The notes under the pieces: generated by a model
The model's database searches: none
Told to the model about the DNA's origin: nothing
Seen by the model: only the letters and a program-made list of their open reading frames with translations
Position numbers and translations under genes: made by a program
In this document: positions 6,952 through 13,086 of the stretch, piece by piece
Layout of the letters: each line of letters opens with the position of its first letter
Numbering within the stretch: the first letter of the stretch is position 1
Assembly (NCBI GenBank): GCA_030610025.1
Contig: JAUWSP010000013.1
Coordinates: 1-14,541, forward strand
DNA length: 14,541 nucleotides
Source: Acidobacteriota bacterium
GTDB taxonomy: Bacteria > Acidobacteriota > Thermoanaerobaculia > Multivoradales > JAHEKO01
Reading direction: 5' to 3'

Positions 6952-8064
6952 TCAAAGGGCTCCTGTCAACAACAGTAACAGGATCGGCAGCCCGAAGAAG
7001 AAGATCAGGATATAGGCCCCTGCCAGGAGCCTGTTTTTCGCCGCCATCCTCCCAAGCCCTTTCGCCAAAGCCAGCGGGATCGCACGGATAGGCTTCGGCA
7101 CATAGATCAAGAGCGCTGCAGTGAGGTTGAATATCAGGTGCGACAGCGCCACACTCACAGCCGCCGGACTGCCGGTGGAGAGTGCGGCCAGCATGGCCGT
7201 CACCGTAGTACCGATGTTGGCGCCAATGGTGAAAGGGAAGATCTGCTCCAAGGTTACGACCCCTGCACCGACCAGCGGCACCATCAGCGAAGTCGTGATG
7301 GAACTGCTCTGCACCATGACGGTTACCACCAGGCCGGCAGCGGTGGCGGCAATCGCGGAGCGAAACAGAGTGCGGTGCAGGGTCTCCTCGGCTCGACCGG
7401 TCATCAGGACCTTGAGAAGATCCACCAGGAACTTCAAGCTGGCAATCAGCAGAGCAACTCCGACGAGAAGAACCGCGATGCCCGAATTGCCGAGCAGGTC
7501 AGCCAGCCCTGATGAAACAGGCCTGATCACTGCTTTCAACGGGTCGAACAACCTGAAGCCCCCAGCACCTTCCAGCACGGACTCGAAGAGGTTCGCCGAC
7601 CGGGCCAGGAACCCGGTCGCCAACTCGAGAGGCAATAGGATCAGGACCGCCATCCAGTTGAAGAAGTCGTGCACGGTAGCCCCCGCAAACGCTCTCTGGA
7701 ACTCCTCGCGGCGAGTCACGTGAGCCAGAGAGACCAGGGTGTTGGTCACCGAGGTACCGATGTTCGCCCCCATGACCATGGGAATGGCCCCTTCGATGGT
7801 CAGAGCCCCTGCGGCCACGAGGGCCACGATCATCGAAGTGGTCGTCGACGAGCTCTGCACCAGAGTCGTAGCGAGCAGCCCGACGAAGAGTCCGACAAAG
7901 GGGTTGGAAGTGCGCTCGATCAACGCCTCGGCAAAGCCCTTGCCGAAGAGTTTGAAGGACAGACCCATCATGTCCAGGCCGACAAAGAACCCGAACATCA
8001 AGGTTGCCAGCAGGAAGAGCCGAAGAACGATCGTCCAACGACGAGCTTCCGCCAGGGCGCTCAT
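6952..8064 (-). CDS. Na+/phosphate cotransporter, NptA/PNaS family
   Basis: This 370-residue inner-membrane protein has two inverted-topology Na_Pi_cotrans repeats (PF02690). Each carries the signature QSSS (70-73 and 252-255) followed about 30 residues later by GANIGT. These motifs are conserved in Na+-driven phosphate transporters, where the QSSS segments line the transport path. It would import phosphate with Na+, in parallel to the Pst system. The first of two likely starts, a GTG at 8097, would add 11 residues. I prefer the ATG at 8064 because the Pho-box-like site at 8123-8140 would place the mRNA start close to 8100, too near the GTG. Neither start has an ideal ribosome site. It is the first gene of a four-gene operon with the PhoU-like protein and the M16 pair. 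Confidence 0.88.
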   Translation of the reverse strand: MSALAEARRWTIVLRLFLLATLMFGFFVGLDMMGLSFKLFGKGFAEALIERTSNPFVGLFVGLLATTLVQSSSTTTSMIVALVAAGALTIEGAIPMVMGANIGTSVTNTLVSLAHVTRREEFQRAFAGATVHDFFNWMAVLILLPLELATGFLARSANLFESVLEGAGGFRLFDPLKAVIRPVSSGLADLLGNSGIAVLLVGVALLIASLKFLVDLLKVLMTGRAEETLHRTLFRSAIAATAAGLVVTVMVQSSSITTSLMVPLVGAGVVTLEQIFPFTIGANIGTTVTAMLAALSTGSPAAVSVALSHLIFNLTAALLIYVPKPIRAIPLALAKGLGRMAAKNRLLAGAYILIFFFGLPILLLLLTGAL

Positions 8065-8122
8065 GGCTCTTCTAGCGCTGCCGGCACCAAAGGTCACGAA
8101 GCAGCTTCCCGAGGCGACACCG

Positions 8123-8140
8123 GTGGCAGGCAGATGTCAG
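8123..8140 (-). promoter_or_regulatory. Pho-box-like PhoB site facing the nptA operon
   Basis: Read on the minus strand the site is CTGACAT-CTGC-CTGCCAC. Each 7-bp half differs at one position from the enteric halves CTGTCAT and CTGTCAC, and the 4-bp spacer is kept. It lies 58 bp upstream of the preferred nptA start. The hexamer 10 nt downstream, TCGGGA, is a poor -10, so promoter assignment is uncertain. Confidence 0.5.
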
Positions 8141-8340
8141 CGGCAGTAACATGGAGATCTCGATCGACTCGACTGCCCATGTGAATCCACAGGCGTACGG
8201 GAATTGTAGTACCAACCGCGCCCCTGCGCGATACGGGTCAGTGCGTTCTCGAAGATGTTGGCTGTGCCACGGCTCGACCACTGACCTGCGGTAACTGATA
8301 GCCGAGAGTCCGAACCGGCCAAAAGTTGACCTCGGCGGTG

Positions 8341-8392
8341 GATTCCTGTCACACGGTTGTCACAGATCTCGTCTACAGTGACTTCAGGAATC
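8341..8392. repeat. Inverted repeat framing the pstS promoter
   Basis: GATTCCTG (8341-8348) and CAGGAATC (8385-8392) are perfect 8-bp complements that enclose the Pho box and -10 element. Inside them, GTCAC (8359-8363) and GTGAC (8378-8382) form a second, shorter inverted pair. The arrangement could be a second operator over the promoter or chance. The right arm lies at the predicted transcription start. Confidence 0.4.
8346..8379 (+). promoter_or_regulatory. PhoB-dependent promoter of the pst operon (Pho box plus -10)
   Basis: CTGTCAC-ACGG-TTGTCAC at 8346-8363 is a near-perfect Pho box: two 7-bp direct repeats with a 4-bp spacer. TACAGT at 8374-8379 lies 10 nt further on, the distance at which PhoB-activated promoters carry their -10 in enteric bacteria. 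No -35 hexamer is needed when PhoB occupies the box. Transcription would begin near 8386, leaving a leader of about 105 nt before pstS. Confidence 0.8.
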
Positions 8393-8412
8393 GGGCACCG
8401 GGCATCACTGAT

Positions 8413-8448
8413 TTCGAAGTGAGCCGCGGCGGCACCTGGTTCTTCGAA
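8413..8448 (+). other. Possible hairpin in the pstS mRNA leader
   Basis: TTCGAAG (8413-8419) can pair with CTTCGAA (8442-8448) around a 22-nt GC-rich loop. The stem lies in the predicted 5' leader, ending about 28 nt before the ribosome site. It has no T-tract and matches no riboswitch I recognise; a structural or stabilising role is possible. Confidence 0.3.
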
Positions 8449-8490
8449 GATTCCGCACCCACTTCAAGTCAACACCAAGGAGAAATGACC

Positions 8491-9372
8491 ATGAACAAAA
8501 CCTGGGCTTTGGTCGTCTTGATCGCTGTGGTCGCATGCGGCCCCAGGAACCAGGATGGAGGTAGCGGTGGACGAACTGTGATCCAGAACAAGGGCTCCGA
8601 CACCCTCGTCAACGTGGCCCAGGCCTGGGCAGAGCAGTACAAGGAGATCAACCCCAACGTGGCGGTAGCGGTGACGGGCGGCGGTTCAGGCACGGGCATC
8701 TCGGCCATGATCAACGGCACCGTGGACATCGCCAACGCCAGCCGCAAGATGAAAGACAAGGAGATCGAGCTGGCACAAAGCCATGGCATCGAGCCGGTGA
8801 AGTGGACCGTCGGATACGACGCACTCGCCGTCTTCGTCCACCCCGACAATCCTGCCGACAGCTTTGCCCTCGAGCAGCTGGCTGAAATCTATGGCGAAGG
8901 TGGCGAGGTCGACACCTGGGACCAGCTGGAGATCGAGATTCCCGGCTGCGACAGCAACGAGATCGTGCGAGTCAGCCGCCAGAACAACTCGGGAACCTAT
9001 GTCTATTTCAAGGAAACGGTCCTCGGAAAAAGGCGCGACTACAAGCTCGGATCTCGAGATATGCATGGATCGAAAGACGTTGTCGACCTGGTTCACAACA
9101 CCCCCTGCGCAATCGGCTATAGCGGTCTGGCCTATGCCACCCACGAGGTCAAGATGCCTTGCATCGAAGCCAATGCGGGCGAGTGCATTGCGCCCTCGGT
9201 CGAAACTGCCATCGACCGCACCTACCCGATAGCTCGACCACTGTTCATGTACACGGCGGGTCAACCCACAGGGGCAATCAAGGACTACCTGGACTGGATC
9301 CTGAGCGACGAGGGCCAGTGCATCATCCAGAGCAAGGGCTACGCACCCGTTCAACCGGCCGATTGCGGCTGA
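8491..9372 (+). CDS. pstS: Phosphate-binding lipoprotein of the Pst ABC importer
   Basis: This 293-residue protein is the periplasmic receptor that binds phosphate and delivers it to PstCA. The N-terminus is a lipoprotein signal with the lipobox VVAC, so Cys16 should be lipidated and anchor the protein in the membrane. The phosphate-binding loops of the PstS family are visible: KGSDTLVN, TGGGSGTGI, ASRKMKDKE and RQNNSGTYVYFKE. Conserved family segments TPCAIGYSGLAYA and SYPIARPL-like TYPIARPLFMY follow. The ATG at 8491 is chosen over 8485 because AAGGAG (8477-8482) is 8 nt away. Upstream in-frame starts would bury the signal peptide and lie before the predicted mRNA start. Six further Cys (153, 206, 224, 232, 277, 292) could form three disulfides. 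It is the first gene of a six-gene operon behind a strong Pho box. Confidence 0.94.
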   Translation: MNKTWALVVLIAVVACGPRNQDGGSGGRTVIQNKGSDTLVNVAQAWAEQYKEINPNVAVAVTGGGSGTGISAMINGTVDIANASRKMKDKEIELAQSHGIEPVKWTVGYDALAVFVHPDNPADSFALEQLAEIYGEGGEVDTWDQLEIEIPGCDSNEIVRVSRQNNSGTYVYFKETVLGKRRDYKLGSRDMHGSKDVVDLVHNTPCAIGYSGLAYATHEVKMPCIEANAGECIAPSVETAIDRTYPIARPLFMYTAGQPTGAIKDYLDWILSDEGQCIIQSKGYAPVQPADCG

Positions 9373-9382
9373 GGTGACCCGA

Positions 9383-10474
9383 ATGAGTTACTACGAAGAG
9401 CGGATGGAGCAAGATCTCTCGACCCTCCGGAACAGGGTGTCAGCAGTAGCCGCCCGCATCCAGGAGGCGCTCCGAAACTCCGTACATGCGGCTCTCACAG
9501 GAGATCGTGTGCTGGCCAACAAGGTAATCCTGGGCGATCTGGCGATCAATCGGGAGATCCGGGATATCGACCGGATCTGCCATGCCTTCGTCGCCCGGCA
9601 CCTGCCGAGTGCCGGACATCTACGGTTCGTCTCATCCGTACTCCGTCTCAACGTCGAATTGGAGAGGGTCGGGGACTACGCCGTGGCCATCGCCCGAGAG
9701 ATGCTCCAGCTCTCCACACCTCCCTCCGGATCCATCGCCAGTGACATCGAGTTGATCGCCAATCAGTCCGGCCGAGTCCTCGAAGAGGCGATCCATGCAT
9801 TCAATGAGGGCAATCCAGACCTGGCTCGCGGTGCCAAGGCGATGGCACCCCAGGTGGACGCCACCTTTCGCAAGATCTTCGAGGACCTGCTGTTGGAAGG
9901 CGAGAGCAAGGCCCGCCCCATCAAGGATCTCTTCGCTCTTCTGGTAATCCTCAACCGGCTGGGGCGGGTGAGCGATCAGGCCAAGAACATCTGTGAGGAC
10001 ACCATCTTCGCTGCTACCGGCGAGACCAAAGCCGCGAAGGTCTACCGAATCCTCTTCATCGACAGGAAGAACAGCTCTCTCAGCCAGTTGGCCGAAGCCT
10101 ATGCCCGCAAGGCCTTTCCCGACAGCGGTGAGTACACCAGCGCCGGCTGGAGTCCGGCGTCTCAGGTCGACCCCACTCTGGAGGTCTTTCTCGAGAAGAA
10201 CAGTCTCGACGGAGCTGAACGACGACCGAAACCGTTGGACCTGACCGTCGATGAGCTGGGCCGCTATCACGTGATTGTCAGCCTCGAAGGAGATGCCCTG
10301 CCTCACCTGCCCGCGGTCCCGTTCCATACCCTGCTGCTCGATTGGGACGTGGGAGCCATCCCCGAAGGGCTCGACACAGAGCGGACCACCGCTCTCCTGG
10401 AAGAGTCCTACAAGAACTTGACCTTCGAGATTCGAGAGCTCATGGAGGCACTTCGAGGGGGCGGAGCTTCTTGA
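9383..10474 (+). CDS. phoU: PhoU fused to a degenerate low-molecular-weight phosphatase/ArsC-like domain
   Basis: This 363-residue protein is much longer than ordinary PhoU (about 220-240). Residues 1 to about 215 are a two-repeat PhoU unit with the metal-site motif LERVGDYA (93-100) and a second-repeat equivalent near RVSDQAKNI (Asp198). PhoU relays phosphate status from Pst to PhoR and restrains transport. Residues about 220-345 follow the low-molecular-weight tyrosine phosphatase/arsenate reductase pattern: the opening RILFIDRKNSSLSQLAEAYA aligns with the family's FLCTGNSCRSQMAEA, then TSAGWSP, then HVIVSLEGDA, then LLLDWDVG. The nucleophilic Cys is Asp227 and the catalytic Arg is Leu233, so it should not be an active phosphatase or reductase. 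The ATG at 9383 has an excellent ribosome site (GAGGTGA, 5-nt spacer) overlapping the pstS stop. Its place between pstS and pstC, not at the operon end, is unusual. Confidence 0.87.
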   Translation: MSYYEERMEQDLSTLRNRVSAVAARIQEALRNSVHAALTGDRVLANKVILGDLAINREIRDIDRICHAFVARHLPSAGHLRFVSSVLRLNVELERVGDYAVAIAREMLQLSTPPSGSIASDIELIANQSGRVLEEAIHAFNEGNPDLARGAKAMAPQVDATFRKIFEDLLLEGESKARPIKDLFALLVILNRLGRVSDQAKNICEDTIFAATGETKAAKVYRILFIDRKNSSLSQLAEAYARKAFPDSGEYTSAGWSPASQVDPTLEVFLEKNSLDGAERRPKPLDLTVDELGRYHVIVSLEGDALPHLPAVPFHTLLLDWDVGAIPEGLDTERTTALLEESYKNLTFEIRELMEALRGGGAS

Positions 10475-10475
10475 A

Positions 10476-11408
10476 GTGAGCCGAGTGACGCCAGCATCCA
10501 TCCCTGACACCCAGGTCATGGACCGCCGCAACCTCGACTGGTATGTCGACAAGGCGGTTCAAGTCCTGGTCTTCGTCGGAGGCGTCTCGGCCATTCTGTT
10601 CATCATCGGCATCTTCGTCTTCATCACCAAGGAGGGTTTCGGCTTCCTGACCACGACTTTCGATGCTCAGGAGTTCTTCACCTCTCCGAGGTGGCGTCCG
10701 ACCTCTGAACACAATCCCACCTACGGCGCCCTGGCTCTCATCGTGGGTACGGCGAGCGTCACCGGTCTGGCGATGCTGGTGGCGGTTCCTTTTTCCCTGG
10801 GAGCAGCGATCTACATCGGCGAATTCGCCACCGGCAAGACCCGTGAGGCCCTCAAGGTTCTGGTCGAGCTGCTGGCCGCGATACCGTCGGTCGTCTGGGG
10901 CTTCATCGGCCTCAGCATGATGAATCCCCTGATCATCAAGCTATTCAATGTCCCGGTAGGCCTCAACGTGCTCAATGCCGGAGTGATCCTGGGCCTCATG
11001 GCGGCGCCCATCATGACCACGATCGCCGAAGACTCCCTGAAGGCCGTGCCGGATGGATACCGGGAGGCGGCGGAGGCGCTCGGTGCCACCCGTTGGCAGG
11101 TGATCTTCAAGGTCGTCCTGCCGGCCGCCAAGAACGGCCTGGTGGCCGCTGTGCTTCTGGGGGTCGGAAGAGGGTTCGGCGAGACCATGGCCGTGCTGAT
11201 GGCCAGCGGTCACTCCATCAACCTGCCGACCAGCATCTTCGACTCGGTGAGAGCCTTGACCGCGACAATCGCCGCCGAACTGGGTGAGACGGCGGTGGGG
11301 TCGGATCATTACCGAGCCCTCTTCACGCTCGGGATCTTCCTGTTTCTCATCACCTTCCTGATCAACCTCACCGCCGATCTGGTGGTGCGGGGCATCCGCA
11401 AGAAGTAG
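10476..11408 (+). CDS. pstC: Phosphate ABC importer permease PstC
   Basis: This 310-residue inner-membrane protein is one of the two permeases through which PstS-delivered phosphate crosses. It has a cytoplasmic N-terminus of about 25 residues, a first helix near VLVFVGGVSAILFIIGIFVF, a periplasmic segment rich in aromatic residues, and five further helices forming the BPD_transp_1 domain. The EAA loop that contacts the ATPase is clear (REAAEALGATRWQVIFKVVLP, from Arg196). The motif FGETMAVLMASGH is typical of PstC. The start is a GTG at 10476, one nt after the phoU stop, with GGAG 9 nt upstream. An internal ATG at codon 15 is possible but has no better ribosome site. Confidence 0.93.
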   Translation: MSRVTPASIPDTQVMDRRNLDWYVDKAVQVLVFVGGVSAILFIIGIFVFITKEGFGFLTTTFDAQEFFTSPRWRPTSEHNPTYGALALIVGTASVTGLAMLVAVPFSLGAAIYIGEFATGKTREALKVLVELLAAIPSVVWGFIGLSMMNPLIIKLFNVPVGLNVLNAGVILGLMAAPIMTTIAEDSLKAVPDGYREAAEALGATRWQVIFKVVLPAAKNGLVAAVLLGVGRGFGETMAVLMASGHSINLPTSIFDSVRALTATIAAELGETAVGSDHYRALFTLGIFLFLITFLINLTADLVVRGIRKK

Positions 11409-11413
11409 TCGCC

Positions 11414-12283
11414 ATGTTCGAAGCGAGTGACCTGAACATCCACAATCAAAGGGCAGAGAAGCTCTGGCGTCTTCTCTTCCTGATGATGACCCTCCTGCTC
11501 ATCTTGCCAGTGCTGATCATCCTCGGTGTCCTGATCCACAAAGGCGGACCGATGATCAGCATCGATTTCCTGTTTACCGAGCCCAAGGACGGCATGACGG
11601 CAGGAGGGATCTTCCCCGCTCTCGTTGGCACGGTCTGGCTCGTAGCCGTCGCCCTGCTGGCGTCGGTGCCTGTCGGTGTGGCAGCCGCCCTCTACCTGAG
11701 CGAGTACGCACCGGACAACTGGCTGACCCGTGCCATCAATCTGGCGATCATCAACCTGGCCGGGGTGCCGTCGATCGTGCATGCGCTGTTCGGGGTCGGA
11801 GCCTTCGTGCTGTTCTTTCGTTTCGGGACCAGCATTCTGGCTGCCAGCCTCACTCTGGCAGTCATGACCCTTCCCGTGGTTATCGTCGCTACCCGGGAAT
11901 CGCTTCAGGCGGTCCCACAGGCCTTTCGAGAAGCCTGCTGGAACATGGGTGCCACGCGCTGGCAGACGATTCGAAAGGTCGTCCTACCCAACTCGGTCAG
12001 CGGTATCTTGACCGGCATCATCCTCGAGGTCTCTCGCACCGCCGGGGAGACTGCGCCCATCATGTTTACCGGCGCCGCCTTCTTCCTGCCCTTTCTGCCG
12101 CAAAGCGTCTTCGACCAGACCATGGCGATGTCGCTGCATCTGTTCGTCATCTCTACGCAGGTACCCGGAGTTCCCGAAGCGCTGCCTTTCGGTGTGGCCC
12201 TCGTGCTGATCACCATGGTGCTGGTCATGAATGCCGTCTCCATTGCGTTCCGAATGGTCCTCAGGAGCAAGAAGAAATGGTAG
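11414..12283 (+). CDS. pstA: Phosphate ABC importer permease PstA
   Basis: This 289-residue protein is the second Pst permease and pairs with PstC. It has six predicted helices. The N-terminal helix (LWRLLFLMMTLLLILPVLII) is followed by the family pattern KDGMTAGGIFPALVGTVWLV. The EAA loop reads REACWNMGATRWQTIRKVVLP, and EVSRTAGETAPIMFTGAAF is the PstA counterpart of the PstC GET segment. It starts 5 nt after pstC and overlaps the start of pstB1 by 7 bp (ATGGTAG), so the products are likely made in a coupled fashion. The ribosome site is weak, which also points to coupling from pstC. Confidence 0.93.
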   Translation: MFEASDLNIHNQRAEKLWRLLFLMMTLLLILPVLIILGVLIHKGGPMISIDFLFTEPKDGMTAGGIFPALVGTVWLVAVALLASVPVGVAAALYLSEYAPDNWLTRAINLAIINLAGVPSIVHALFGVGAFVLFFRFGTSILAASLTLAVMTLPVVIVATRESLQAVPQAFREACWNMGATRWQTIRKVVLPNSVSGILTGIILEVSRTAGETAPIMFTGAAFFLPFLPQSVFDQTMAMSLHLFVISTQVPGVPEALPFGVALVLITMVLVMNAVSIAFRMVLRSKKKW

Positions 12284-13086
12284 AGGCGGATCGATCCTCG
12301 GCTGCCGAGACCGACGAGGTGGTGTCCACAGCACCCGTCAAGGTCGACGTCAGGAATTTGACGATCTCCTACAGCGGCAAGACTGCCCTTCGCGACGTGA
12401 CGCTAGACATCCGCCAGAACGAGATCTTCGGCATCATCGGTCCGGCCAATAGCGGCAAGACCTCCTTTCTTCGGGCCCTGAATCGGATGGACCTCTTCAT
12501 ACCAGGCATGAAGGTCGACGGCAGCATCGTCCTCGACGGTAGAGAGGTTCGGAAGTGGCGCAACGTCTATGCCCTGCGGCGACGAATCGGAGTGGTCTTC
12601 CCATTGCCCGTCGGCCTGCCCATGAGCGTTTACGACAATGTCGCCCTGGCACCGAGGCTGGCCGGGATCAAGAAGCGGGCCAGACTCGACCCCATCGTGG
12701 AGAGGTGCCTGCAGCGAGCTGCACTCTGGGACGAGGTCAAGGATCGCCTCGATTCACTCGGCAGCCTTCTCTCTGGTGGCCAGCAGCAGCGTCTGACGAT
12801 CGCTCGAGCCCTCTCTCAGGAACCTGATCTCCTGCTGCTCGACGAGTTCTCCATCGCGGTCGATCCAGTGACCACGATGCGGATCGAGGAGGTGCTCAAA
12901 GAGCTGAAGCAGGAGCTCACCATCGTATTAGTGACCAACCTCGTGCAGCAGGCCAGGCGGCTGGCCGATCGGACCGCCTTCTTTCTCACCGGCGAGCTGG
13001 TCGAAGTCGCGGCGACGAGTGCTCTCTTCAGTGGCGAGGTCAACGACGAACGCACGCGAGCCTACGTGGAGGGTCGTTTTGGCTAG
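12277..13086 (+). CDS. pstB1: PstB-type ATPase 1: intact signature, degenerate Q-loop and switch
   Basis: This 269-residue protein is an ABC ATPase of the PstB type. Walker A is GPANSGKT (55-62), the signature LSGGQ (165-169) is intact, and Walker B is LLLLDE with the catalytic Glu190. Three sites depart from consensus. The Q-loop position reads VVFPLP with Pro109 in place of Gln. Walker B continues DEFSIAVD in place of DEPCSALD. The switch position is Asn221 (VTNLVQQ) in place of His. These changes should weaken hydrolysis at its own Walker site and its coupling to the permease, while its LSGGQ can still serve the partner. It has a 20-residue N-terminal extension. The ATG at 12277 has AGGAG 6 nt upstream. 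It overlaps pstA by 7 bp and pstB2 by 8 bp. I infer it forms a heterodimer with the product of the next gene. Confidence 0.9.
   Translation: MVEADRSSAAETDEVVSTAPVKVDVRNLTISYSGKTALRDVTLDIRQNEIFGIIGPANSGKTSFLRALNRMDLFIPGMKVDGSIVLDGREVRKWRNVYALRRRIGVVFPLPVGLPMSVYDNVALAPRLAGIKKRARLDPIVERCLQRAALWDEVKDRLDSLGSLLSGGQQQRLTIARALSQEPDLLLLDEFSIAVDPVTTMRIEEVLKELKQELTIVLVTNLVQQARRLADRTAFFLTGELVEVAATSALFSGEVNDERTRAYVEGRFG

Larger units (their letters stand above)
8065..8490. other. Divergent regulatory region between the nptA and pst operons
   Basis: This stretch of about 426 bp separates the first genes of two phosphate-uptake operons and holds no convincing gene. It contains a Pho-box-like site facing nptA near its left end, a strong Pho box with a -10 element facing pstS, an inverted repeat framing that promoter, and a leader of about 105 nt in front of pstS with one possible hairpin. 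Between 8141 and 8340 I see no further clear site. TACAAT on the minus strand (near 8206-8211) could be a -10 but has no matching upstream element. Confidence 0.6.

Noticed and set aside
8137..8352. Small minus-strand frame of 71 codons between the two operons
   Set aside because: It overlaps part of the Pho box of pstS and of the nptA-facing site, lacks a ribosome site and resembles no family.
9632..10552. Open frame of 306 codons on the minus strand
   Set aside because: It is antisense to the PhoU fusion and the start of pstC, with no ribosome site or known domain.
13019..13078. Upstream GTG start for pstB2
   Set aside because: It would overlap pstB1 by 68 bp and add residues not found in PstB proteins. 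The TTG at 13079 has a strong ribosome site and the expected N-terminus.
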